Source: DAOTYX01 sp034434635
GTDB taxonomy: Bacteria > Chloroflexota > Anaerolineae > B4-G1 > DUEL01
Assembly: GCA_034434635.1 (NCBI GenBank)
Contig: DAOTYX010000182.1
Location: forward strand, 1-38,758
Direction of reading: 5' to 3'
DNA length: 38,758 nt
Shown here: piece by piece, positions 14,884 through 25,851 of the stretch
Layout: every line of letters begins with the position of its first letter
How positions within the stretch are numbered: position 1 is the first letter of the stretch
The notes under the pieces: model-generated
The model's database searches: none
Told to the model about the DNA's origin: nothing
What the model saw: only the letters and a program-made list of their open reading frames with translations
Position numbers and translations under genes: made by a program

Positions 14884-15914
14884 GTGTTCATCAGTTCCGG
14901 GATGGTCAGAGTGAAGGGTGGGTAAGCGATACCCTTCTCAGTGATGATGCCGGTGACGTATCGGTACGGGGTGATGTCGAAGGCAGGGTTGGCGACGTGC
15001 ACTCCCTCCGGTGTGACGGCTCGTCCCAGAAGGGCCAGGCCGGTGATCTCCTCCGCTGGCCGTTCCTCGATAGGGATGTCCCGGCCGGAGCGGGCCGTGA
15101 GATCAATGGTCGAGGTCGGCAGGCAGGGGTAGAACGGGATACCGTTCTCCTGGGCCAGCACGGCGATCTCGTAAGTGCCGATCTTGTTGACCACGTCCCC
15201 GTTGGCCGCCACCCGATCGGCCCCCACCAGCGTGATGTCCACATGACCGGAGTAGAGAAAGTGGCCGGCGGCGCTGTCGGCGATGAGGGTGAAGGGGATG
15301 CCCAGCCGTTTGAGTTCCCAGGCGGTCAACCGCGCCCCTTGCAGTTGGGGGCGGGTCTCCTTCACCAAGACGTGCACCCGTTTGCCCTGTTCGTGGGCCG
15401 TACGGATGACGCCGAGCGCCGTGCCGTAGTCCACAGTGGCCAGTGCGCCGGTGTTGCAGTGATGGAGGATGGTCGCGCCATCGGGGATGAGCGCAGCGCC
15501 GACCTGGCCGATGCGGCGGTTGATGGCCACGTCCTCGTCGGCGATGGCCTGCGCTTCGGCGAGCACTGCCTGGCGGATGCGCGCGACGCTCTTTTCCTCG
15601 GCGGCGCGACGCAGCACCCGTTCCAGCGCCCAGGGCAGGTTCACCGCGGTGGGGCGGCTGGCGCGCAGGAGAGCGGCGGCTTTCTCGAGGTCTTTCAGCA
15701 GTGCGGATCGGTCGTTGGCCGGGCTGTGTCGGGCGGCCAGGGCCAGGCCGAAGGCTGCGGCGACGCCGATGGCCGGCGCCCCCCGCACGGCCATGTCCTG
15801 GATGGCCCGGGCGACGCCTGATACGTCCTCAATGGCGATCGTTTGGAGCTCGCCCGGCAGAAGACGCTGGTCAATCAGGCAGAGCCGGCCCTCGCGCCAC
15901 TCGACGGTGCGCAT
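14880..15914 (-). CDS. mtnA: S-methyl-5-thioribose-1-phosphate isomerase
   Basis: A 344-residue MtnA of the eIF2B-like fold, converting methylthioribose 1-phosphate to methylthioribulose 1-phosphate in methionine salvage. RGAPAIGVAAAFGLAL, the catalytic Cys in HHCNTGALAT, the catalytic Asp in GADRVAANGDVVNKIGTY and TARSGRDIPIEER are all present. I chose ATG 15914 (MRTVEWREG); the open frame continues 76 codons upstream only because the heptamer array there lacks stop codons, and that extension is not protein-like. It lies downstream of rpoC across the array and is coupled to rfbF. Confidence 0.95.
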   Translation of the reverse strand: MRTVEWREGRLCLIDQRLLPGELQTIAIEDVSGVARAIQDMAVRGAPAIGVAAAFGLALAARHSPANDRSALLKDLEKAAALLRASRPTAVNLPWALERVLRRAAEEKSVARIRQAVLAEAQAIADEDVAINRRIGQVGAALIPDGATILHHCNTGALATVDYGTALGVIRTAHEQGKRVHVLVKETRPQLQGARLTAWELKRLGIPFTLIADSAAGHFLYSGHVDITLVGADRVAANGDVVNKIGTYEIAVLAQENGIPFYPCLPTSTIDLTARSGRDIPIEERPAEEITGLALLGRAVTPEGVHVANPAFDITPYRYVTGIITEKGIAYPPFTLTIPELMNT

Positions 15915-15920
15915 ATCCTT

Positions 15921-16096
15921 TGGACCACGGACGGCGGACGACGGACGACGGACGACGGACGATGGACGATGGACGACGGACGACGGACGATGGACGACGG
16001 ACGACCGACCACGGTCCGTAAAGGCTTGTGGTCTGTCGTCTGTCGTCCGTGGTCCGTGGTCTGTGGTCCGTGGTCTGTGGTCCGCGGTCTGTCGTC
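15921..16096. repeat. Inverted pair of heptamer tandem arrays between rpoC and mtnA
   Basis: The left array (15921-16018) is 14 consecutive 7-bp units, mostly CGGACGA or TGGACGA, running without interruption. An 8-nt spacer follows. The right array (16027-16096) is 10 consecutive units of TGTGGTC, CGTGGTC and TGTCGTC type, which is the same family on the opposite strand (GACCACA, GACCACG, GACGACA). The pair fills the whole gap between the rpoC stop and the mtnA start. It can form a long imperfect hairpin. Because 7 is not a multiple of 3 and the units lack stops, all frames stay open through it. Confidence 0.9.
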
Positions 16097-16098
16097 CA

Positions 16099-20418
<4,320 letters not shown>

Positions 20419-20520
20419 TTACCCCTCCTCGGGCACGGTTGTCGCGCCGGGATGCACAAACAAAGCGCATGAGAAGCTCTCAGGCGCTTCCTGGGGTTCC
20501 CTGGCTCCACGCGAACGAGT
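20419..20520 (-). promoter_or_regulatory. 5' leader of rpoC
   Basis: About 95 nt of leader lie between the predicted start of transcription and the rpoC ATG. It contains a small hairpin with arms AAGCGC (20463-20468) and GCGCTT (20484-20489). No T-tract is present, so attenuation is not evident. Confidence 0.4.
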
Positions 20521-20548
20521 ATTATACCGCTTGCGCCCGTTTTGTCAA
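20521..20548 (-). promoter_or_regulatory. Sigma70 promoter of rpoC
   Basis: On the minus strand -35 TTGACA (20543-20548) and -10 TATAAT (20521-20526) are both perfect, with a 16-bp spacer. This supports rpoC being transcribed on its own rather than from an upstream rpoB. Confidence 0.85.
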
Positions 20549-20595
20549 GCATGCTTACCGGGTAACATTATCAATTGACTTGACACGGATGTGAT

Positions 20596-20624
20596 TTGAC
20601 TTTCATCCGACGACGTGATACAAT
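20596..20624 (+). promoter_or_regulatory. Sigma70 promoter of rpsA-infA
   Basis: TTGACT (20596-20601) and TACAAT (20619-20624) are separated by 17 bp. The start should be near 20631, giving a leader of about 215 nt. It is back to back with the rpoC promoter about 50 bp away. Confidence 0.75.
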
Positions 20625-20758
20625 GTTATCCAATATCAAGAGATGCCCGCCCCTGCCCGAACGGCGAGCCGAGCCGTTCCTGTTCAGATGTGCCACCTTT
20701 TGAGGAGGCGCGCACAACGTTCTGGGAGTGTCATCGGTGCTGGGCCTCAGCCCGTGAA

Positions 20759-20812
20759 CCCGGCATCCTGGACGCAGCGGCACGGAGCGTCGGCGATGCC
20801 GGGTCGCTTTTT
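20759..20812 (+). terminator. Terminator-like hairpin in the rpsA leader (candidate attenuator)
   Basis: The outer stem is CCCGGCATC (20759-20767) with GATGCCGGG (20795-20803), and the inner stem is GACGC (20771-20775) with GCGTC (20787-20791). The stem is followed at once by TCGCTTTTT (20804-20812). This is the layout of an intrinsic terminator, but it lies inside the leader, 33 nt before the rpsA start. Regulation by attenuation is inferred; no known leader motif was recognised. Confidence 0.65.
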
Positions 20813-20845
20813 GTGGGGCGGAAGTCCGATTACCAGGAGATTTTG

Positions 20846-22192
20846 ATGTCAGAAGTGGAACCCAACCTCGAAAGCCAGGCTCAACCAGAACCTCCCTCCG
20901 ATATGGAAACCCTGTTGAGTGAGGAGACCGACTACGGTCTGCCCCGCCCGGGCGACCTCCGTCTCGGCAAGGTCATCCAGATCGGCTCCAACGGAGCGGT
21001 GGTCAGCATCGGTTTCAAGCATGAGGGCCTGGTGGATCCGCAGGACCTGGAGGAGATGCGCCGCGCTGGCATGCCCGAAGTCAACGTGGGCGACGAGGTG
21101 CCGGTGCTCGTGTTGCGCTCCGATGAGTCAGAGGGCTACGTCGCGCTCTCGATCTACAAGGCCCGCCTGGCCGAAGACTGGATCCGCGCCGAGCAGCTCC
21201 TCGCCAGCGGTGAACTCTACGAAGGCCGAATCTCCGGCTATAACCGGGGCGGACTCACGGTCCAATTCGGACGACTGCGGGGCTTCGTGCCGATCTCCCA
21301 GATCTACGATGTCCCCCGCCGTGCCACCGAGGTGGAGCGCAGGGCTCTGCTGCAGGGGATGGTCGGTCAGACGGTGGGCCTGCGGGTGATCGAGGTGGAT
21401 CGTCGTCGGCGGCGCCTCATCTTCTCCGAGCGCCAGGCCCACCGCGCCTGGCAGCGTGTCCGCCGCAAGCGGTTGCTGGAGGAACTCCAGCCCGGTGAGC
21501 GTCGCAGTGGCCGGGTCTCCAGCATCGCGGACTTTGGCGTTTTTGTGGACCTGGGCGGCGCTGATGGTCTGGTGCATCTCTCTGAACTCTCCTGGGGGCG
21601 AGCGGTGAAGCCGCAAGACCTGGTCCGCCAGGGGGATCGGGTGGACGTGGTGGTGCTGGATGTGGATCGCGAGCGCGGGCGCATCGCGTTGAGCATGAAA
21701 CAGGCCCAGGAGGACCCCTGGGCGACGATCGAGCAGCGCTACCATGTGGATGACCTGCGCGAGGGGGTGGTCACACAGGTCTCCCCTATCGGCGCTTTCG
21801 TGGAACTGGAGCCCGGTGTGGAGGGGCTCCTGCACGTCAGCGAACTGGTCGGTGCGCCAGCCGTCGCGCCGGAGGATGTGCTTCACCCCGGCGACGAGGT
21901 GTTGGTGAAGATCATCCGCGTGGAGAAGGAGCGCCGTCGCCTGGGATTGAGCGCCCGACGGGTGCGCCGGGAGGAATGGGAGCAATGGGCTTTGGACAAG
22001 GCGGCGCGCGAGGCGGCCCGGGCAGAAGAGCCTGTGGCTGAGGAGATGCCCTCTCCCGTCGCAGAGGAGGAAGAGCCCCTCCCCGAGGATATAGAGGTCG
22101 AAGCCGCCGGGCTCGAAGCGGAGCCCTTCCCTGAAGAGTGGGAGGACGAAGACTCAGGCGTGGATGATGACGATTTTCCCACCGACGAGTAG
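20846..22192 (+). CDS. rpsA: 30S ribosomal protein S1-like protein, four S1 domains
   Basis: A 448-residue RNA-binding protein with four S1/OB repeats: about residues 30-100 (LRLGKVIQIGSNGAVVSIGF), 118-190 (YEGRISGYNRGGLTVQF), 207-280 (RSGRVSSIADFGVFVDL) and 296-370 (REGVVTQVSPIGAFVEL). A long acidic C-terminal tail follows. Four domains is the Gram-positive-like short S1, against six in E. coli. I chose ATG 20846, with AGGAGA 7 nt upstream; the frame is open 77 codons further up, but that part is the leader with the terminator-like hairpin. It probably helps mRNA binding on the 30S subunit. infA follows. Confidence 0.92.
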   Translation: MSEVEPNLESQAQPEPPSDMETLLSEETDYGLPRPGDLRLGKVIQIGSNGAVVSIGFKHEGLVDPQDLEEMRRAGMPEVNVGDEVPVLVLRSDESEGYVALSIYKARLAEDWIRAEQLLASGELYEGRISGYNRGGLTVQFGRLRGFVPISQIYDVPRRATEVERRALLQGMVGQTVGLRVIEVDRRRRRLIFSERQAHRAWQRVRRKRLLEELQPGERRSGRVSSIADFGVFVDLGGADGLVHLSELSWGRAVKPQDLVRQGDRVDVVVLDVDRERGRIALSMKQAQEDPWATIEQRYHVDDLREGVVTQVSPIGAFVELEPGVEGLLHVSELVGAPAVAPEDVLHPGDEVLVKIIRVEKERRRLGLSARRVRREEWEQWALDKAAREAARAEEPVAEEMPSPVAEEEEPLPEDIEVEAAGLEAEPFPEEWEDEDSGVDDDDFPTDE

Positions 22193-22206
22193 CACCCTGT
22201 ACCCTC

Positions 22207-22238
22207 CCGCAGGTTAGAAACTGCGTCCAAACCTGCGG
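22207..22238 (+). repeat. Intercistronic hairpin between rpsA and infA
   Basis: The arms CCGCAGGTT (22207-22215) and AACCTGCGG (22230-22238) are perfect 9-bp complements with a 14-nt loop. There is no T-tract. It may stabilise the upstream message or be a dispersed element. Confidence 0.55.
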
Positions 22239-22278
22239 TAGGCAGCCAAAATGAACCTGGTGATAGGGGGAGCGCTGT

Positions 22279-22530
22279 ATGGCGAAACGGGAGGACAAAG
22301 TCGAAGTTGAGGGCACGGTGGTTGAGGCGTTGCCGGGCACACAGTTCCGTGTCGCTCTCGACTCCGGGCATCAGGTGCTGGCATACCTCTCTGGGAAGAT
22401 GCGCAAGTACTACATCCGCATCCTCCTGGGGGACCGGGTGAAGGTCGAACTCTCCCCCTATGACCTCACTCGCGGACGTATCGTCTATCGCTACAAGCGC
22501 GGCGCTGCTGAGTTGGATATTGAGGAATAG
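22279..22530 (+). CDS. infA: Translation initiation factor IF-1
   Basis: An 83-residue OB-fold protein, against the usual 71-73. It matches IF-1 throughout: KVEVEGTVVEALPGTQFRVALDSGHQVLAYLSGKMRK, GDRVKVELSPYDLTRGRIVYRYK. Ten extra residues (RGAAELDIEE) end the protein. IF-1 blocks the ribosomal A site during initiation. The ATG has AGGGGG about 9 nt upstream. The gene follows rpsA instead of lying in the secY-adk-map ribosomal protein cluster where infA is often found, so it is either relocated or a second copy. Confidence 0.93.
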   Translation: MAKREDKVEVEGTVVEALPGTQFRVALDSGHQVLAYLSGKMRKYYIRILLGDRVKVELSPYDLTRGRIVYRYKRGAAELDIEE

Positions 22531-22564
22531 CCTGTGTGTTGACGCCGGTCCCACGGGCTCGGAT

Positions 22565-22612
22565 GACGGGCAGCACTTCGGCCGATGCCGCTGGGCTGCT
22601 CGTCTGCTTTTT
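22565..22612 (+). terminator. Rho-independent terminator after infA
   Basis: The stem is GACGGGCAGC (22565-22574) with GCTGCTCGTC (22595-22604), containing one G-U pair and a GC-rich loop. TGCTTTTT (22605-22612) follows. It ends the rpsA-infA transcript. The tail resembles the one in the rpsA leader (GCTTTTTG followed by a G-rich stretch). Confidence 0.75.
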
Positions 22613-22655
22613 GGGGGGCAGGGGGGAACGGTCAACGGATTGAGTGACGGTCAGT

Positions 22656-22715
22656 AGATTGAGCAGATTGAGCGGATAGATTCTGTGTGATTCGTGTGAT
22701 TCGTGTAATTCGTGG
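22656..22715. repeat. Short 9-bp tandem repeats
   Basis: Two copies of AGATTGAGC (22656-22673) are followed, 12 nt later, by three copies of TGTGATTCG or TGTAATTCG (22686-22712). They lie in the 233-bp gap between infA and the 4Fe-4S protein gene. No promoter stands out in this gap. The period differs from that of the heptamer arrays. Confidence 0.75.
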
Positions 22716-22763
22716 CAAAAACCGGAGCGCAACGCTGGGGCGAGAATCAGCAGGAGGGAGGAA

Positions 22764-23843
22764 ATGGCAGAGGAAACAGTCTATCGGCGCCTGGCGCAGC
22801 ATCTGGACGCGATCCCGAATGGCTTTCCGGCCACCGAGAGCGGCGTCGAACTGCGATTGTTGGCCAAGATGTTCACTCCCCAGGAGGCCGCCCTGGCCTC
22901 CGAACTGCGCCTGCGGTATGAATCGGCAGAGACCATCGCCGCGCGCGCCGGGATGGACCCCAAGGAGGCTCTGGCGTTGCTGCGGGAGATGGTGCGCAAA
23001 GGGTTGGCCCGCTTCCGTCGCAAGGGGGGAGAGTTGGGCTTCGCCCTGCTCCCCTTCATTGTCGGTATCTACGAGGAGCAACTGCCGCGTATGGACGCGG
23101 AATTGGCCGCGCTGACCGAGCAGTACTTCCTGGAAGTGCGCGGCCGCACGTACCTTGACGCCCCGCCCGCCATCCATCGTGTCATTCCGGTGGGCGAGGC
23201 CGTCCCTCCCGGCCTTGAGGTCTTCCCCTACGAGAGCGCCGTGGCGATCGTGGAGAGCGCCCGCTCCTGGGGCGTGCGCGATTGCATCTGCCGGGTGCAG
23301 CAGCGCCAGATCGGCAAGGGATGCGACCATCCGCTGGAAGCGTGCCTCAATCTGGCACCGGTGGAGAATGCTTTCCACGAGGGGGAGGTCACCCGTCCGA
23401 TCACCAAAGAGGAGGCCCTGCACATCCTGCGCCAGGCGGAGGAGTCCGGCCTGATCCACTCCACCGGCAACTACCGCGACGGCCATTTCTACATCTGCAA
23501 CTGCTGCACCTGCTGTTGTGGTGTCCTGCGCGGCCTGGTGGAGTTCGGCGTCCCCGGCGCGGTGGCCCGTTCGCCCTTCCACACCGTGGTGGACGCGGAG
23601 GCCTGTGTCGGCTGCGGCGCGTGTGTGGAGCGTTGCCCGATGGGCGCACTGTCGGTGCCGGAGGATGTCTGCCAGGTGGATGTGGAACGGTGCCTGGGTT
23701 GTGGCCTCTGCGCCTCTGCCTGCGCCGTCGGCGCGCTCCATCTGGAACGTCGTCCAGAGGTGCTGGCCCCGCCAGCGAACCTGATCGAATGGGGACTCCA
23801 GCGCGCTCAGGCGCGGGGCCTTACCCTTGAGGAGGTGCTTTAG
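22764..23843 (+). CDS. 4Fe-4S protein with N-terminal helical/winged-helix-like region
   Basis: A 359-residue iron-sulfur protein of unknown function. Residues 1-110 are helical and MarR-like in pattern (LRYESAETIAARAGMDPKEALALLREMVRKGLARF). Next comes a cysteine set at 174, 176, 187 and 194 (DCICR...GC...EACL), then a dense Cys cluster at 245-252 (CNCCTCCC). Two classical ferredoxin motifs end the protein (CVGCGACVERCP at 281-292 and CLGCGLCASACA at 310-321). AGGAGGGAGG precedes ATG 22764. It ends 3 bp before a radical SAM gene, so the two are probably co-translated, and this protein may be its electron donor. That role is inference. Confidence 0.82.
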   Translation: MAEETVYRRLAQHLDAIPNGFPATESGVELRLLAKMFTPQEAALASELRLRYESAETIAARAGMDPKEALALLREMVRKGLARFRRKGGELGFALLPFIVGIYEEQLPRMDAELAALTEQYFLEVRGRTYLDAPPAIHRVIPVGEAVPPGLEVFPYESAVAIVESARSWGVRDCICRVQQRQIGKGCDHPLEACLNLAPVENAFHEGEVTRPITKEEALHILRQAEESGLIHSTGNYRDGHFYICNCCTCCCGVLRGLVEFGVPGAVARSPFHTVVDAEACVGCGACVERCPMGALSVPEDVCQVDVERCLGCGLCASACAVGALHLERRPEVLAPPANLIEWGLQRAQARGLTLEEVL

Positions 23844-23846
23844 CCA

Positions 23847-25580
23847 ATGCCCATTCCCGACCTCACTTTCCTGCATCCCCCCAGTCTCTACGACTTCCGC
23901 CGTCGGGCGACGCTATGGGGTCCTATCTCTGATGTCGTCCCCTCCACGCCGATCTACGACATGTACCCCATCGGCTTTGCCGCGCTCAGCGAGTACCTGG
24001 GGCGGCACGGCTTCGAGACCCGCATCGTCAATCTGGCGGTGCGCATGCTTCGCTCCCCCCGTTTCGACGCCGAACAGGCGATCGCCCGCATGCGTTCCCG
24101 CGCCTTCGGCATTGACCTGCACTGGCTGCCGCACGCCCAGGGGGCGTTGGAGGTGGCCCGCATCGTCCGTGAGCGCCATCCAGAGACGCCCATCCTTTTT
24201 GGCGGCTTTTCCGCCACCTACTTCCACGAGGAACTGGTGCGCTACCCCCAGGTGGACTACGTCCTGCGCGGCGATTCGACCGAGGAGCCGCTGCGTCAGT
24301 TGCTGGCCTGCCTGCGCGACGGCCGCGCTCCTGACGACGTACCGAACCTGACCTGGAAGGATCGTTCCGGCGCTGTGCACGTCAACCCGCAGACCTACAC
24401 GCCGGAGAACCTCGACCACCTCCGCCCCGGTTTCCGGCGGATGGTGCGTATGGTACTGCGCCAGCGCGACTTGGTTTCCTGCGCTCCCTTCGGCCACTGG
24501 CTCGATTACCCGATCATGGCCACACTGACCGTCCGCGGCTGTACGCAGCACTGCGCCGTCTGTGGCGGCTGCGCCGAGGGGCACGAGCGGATGTCGGGGC
24601 GGGCCCGTCCCGCCTTCCGCAGCCCGGAGGATTTGGCGGCCGATGTGCGCGAGGCGCGGCGTATCAGCCGGGGACCGATCTTCATCCTCGGCGAACTCCG
24701 CCTGGCGGGGATGGATTACGCCCGGCGCTTCCTGCGCGCGGTCCGCGGTGTGCCCGGCCCCTTCATGCTGGAGTTTTTCTGGCCCGTAGACCGCGAGTAC
24801 GCTGAGGCGCTGGCCGACAGCCTGCCGGATTTCTTCGTCGAGTTCTCGCCCGATTCGCCCGATCCGCAGGTTCGCGCGGCGCTGGGCAAGCATTACACCA
24901 ACGCCGGCATCGAGGAGACGGTGCGCAACTGCCTGGCGGTCGGCTGTCGGCGCTTTGACCTGTTCTTCATGATCGGCCTGCCGCAGCAGACAGCCGCCTC
25001 GGCGTTGGAGACGGTGGAGTATTGCGAGCACCTGCTGCAGATGGTCAACGGCGACCGGCGGCTGGTTCCCTTCACGGCGCCACTGGCCCCCTTCCTCGAC
25101 CCGGCCAGCCTGGCCTTCGAGCAGCCGGAGCGGTTCGGGTACCGTCTGCACTGCCGCACGCTGGAGGAGCACCGCCGTGCGCTGCTGGCGCCTACCTGGA
25201 AGCACATCCTGTCTTACGAGACAGAGTGGATGGACCGTGACACTCTGGCGGCGACGACCTACGAGGCGGGGCGGCGGCTCAACCGCCTGAAGGCCCGCTA
25301 TGGCATCGTCTCGGCGGCGCGGGCGGCGGAGACGGAGGAGCGCATCGAGCGGGCGACGGCGCTGATGGCGCGGATTGACCACCTGTTGGCGACGCGCTCA
25401 CCAGAGGAAGTGGAACAGGAGATGCTGGCGCTGAAGGGGGAGATTGACCGCGCCAACACCTCCACCGTCTGTGACAAGGAAGAGTTGGACGTGCGCGCCC
25501 GCGGGTTGCCGTTCAACCTGCCGGGGCTGATGGAGGTTGGCCTCGGCGTGCTATGGGACATGGTGCGGGGGCGACCGTAG
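23847..25580 (+). CDS. B12-binding-type radical SAM protein
   Basis: A 577-residue radical SAM enzyme. The N-terminal part (HPPSLYDFR, GPISDVVPSTPIYDMYPIGFAALSEYLG, ILFGGFSATYFHEELV, VDYVLRGDSTEEPL) is a cobalamin-binding-like Rossmann domain. The SAM cluster motif C-x3-C-x2-C is at Cys232, Cys236 and Cys239 (RGCTQHCAVCGGC), with an extra Cys242. It resembles the family represented by Thermoplasma Ta0216, from memory. The reaction is unknown. The canonical DxHxxG cobalamin-binding motif is not clear; GIDLHWLPH is the nearest. It is translationally linked to the 4Fe-4S protein gene before it. Confidence 0.86.
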   Translation: MPIPDLTFLHPPSLYDFRRRATLWGPISDVVPSTPIYDMYPIGFAALSEYLGRHGFETRIVNLAVRMLRSPRFDAEQAIARMRSRAFGIDLHWLPHAQGALEVARIVRERHPETPILFGGFSATYFHEELVRYPQVDYVLRGDSTEEPLRQLLACLRDGRAPDDVPNLTWKDRSGAVHVNPQTYTPENLDHLRPGFRRMVRMVLRQRDLVSCAPFGHWLDYPIMATLTVRGCTQHCAVCGGCAEGHERMSGRARPAFRSPEDLAADVREARRISRGPIFILGELRLAGMDYARRFLRAVRGVPGPFMLEFFWPVDREYAEALADSLPDFFVEFSPDSPDPQVRAALGKHYTNAGIEETVRNCLAVGCRRFDLFFMIGLPQQTAASALETVEYCEHLLQMVNGDRRLVPFTAPLAPFLDPASLAFEQPERFGYRLHCRTLEEHRRALLAPTWKHILSYETEWMDRDTLAATTYEAGRRLNRLKARYGIVSAARAAETEERIERATALMARIDHLLATRSPEEVEQEMLALKGEIDRANTSTVCDKEELDVRARGLPFNLPGLMEVGLGVLWDMVRGRP

Positions 25581-25584
25581 GAAA

Positions 25585-25838
25585 GATCCCGTAGCGGCGG
25601 CATCCCTATGCCGCAGCCGTCGTAGCCCCGGCATCCCGATGCCGGGGTGGGGGGATCGTGCCCGGCAAAAGATCCCGTAGCGGCGGCATCCCTATGCCGC
25701 AGCCACTGTAGCCCTGGTATCCCGATGCCGGAGCGGGGGGATCGTGCCCGGCAAAAGATCCCGTAGCGGCGGCATCCCTATGCCGCAGCCGCTGTAGCCC
25801 CGGCATCCCGATGCCGGGGTGGGGGGATCGTGCCCGGC
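25585..25838. repeat. Triplicated 86-bp hairpin repeat
   Basis: Three direct copies start at 25585, 25671 and 25757, a period of exactly 86 bp; the third is truncated at its end. Each copy has two hairpins: GGCGGCAT-CCCT-ATGCCGC and a GCCCCGGCAT...ATGCCGGGG arm pair. The copies lie in the 271-bp gap between the convergent radical SAM and lon genes. They may act as a two-way terminator, although no T-tract is present. Confidence 0.9.
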
Positions 25839-25851
25839 CTGTGAGATGTAC

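Noticed and set aside
15921..16096. Coding sequence for a repetitive Arg/Asp/Thr-rich protein
   Set aside because: All frames are open only because the 7-bp unit lacks stops; there is no start with a ribosome-binding site and the region is intergenic between rpoC and mtnA.
20631..20845. A known riboswitch or T-box in the rpsA leader
   Set aside because: I could not recognise a conserved T-box, SAM, TPP or cobalamin core; only the terminator-like hairpin is supported.
25585..25838. Possible CRISPR array
   Set aside because: The three 86-bp units are direct copies over their entire length, with no unique spacers and no cas genes in the window.
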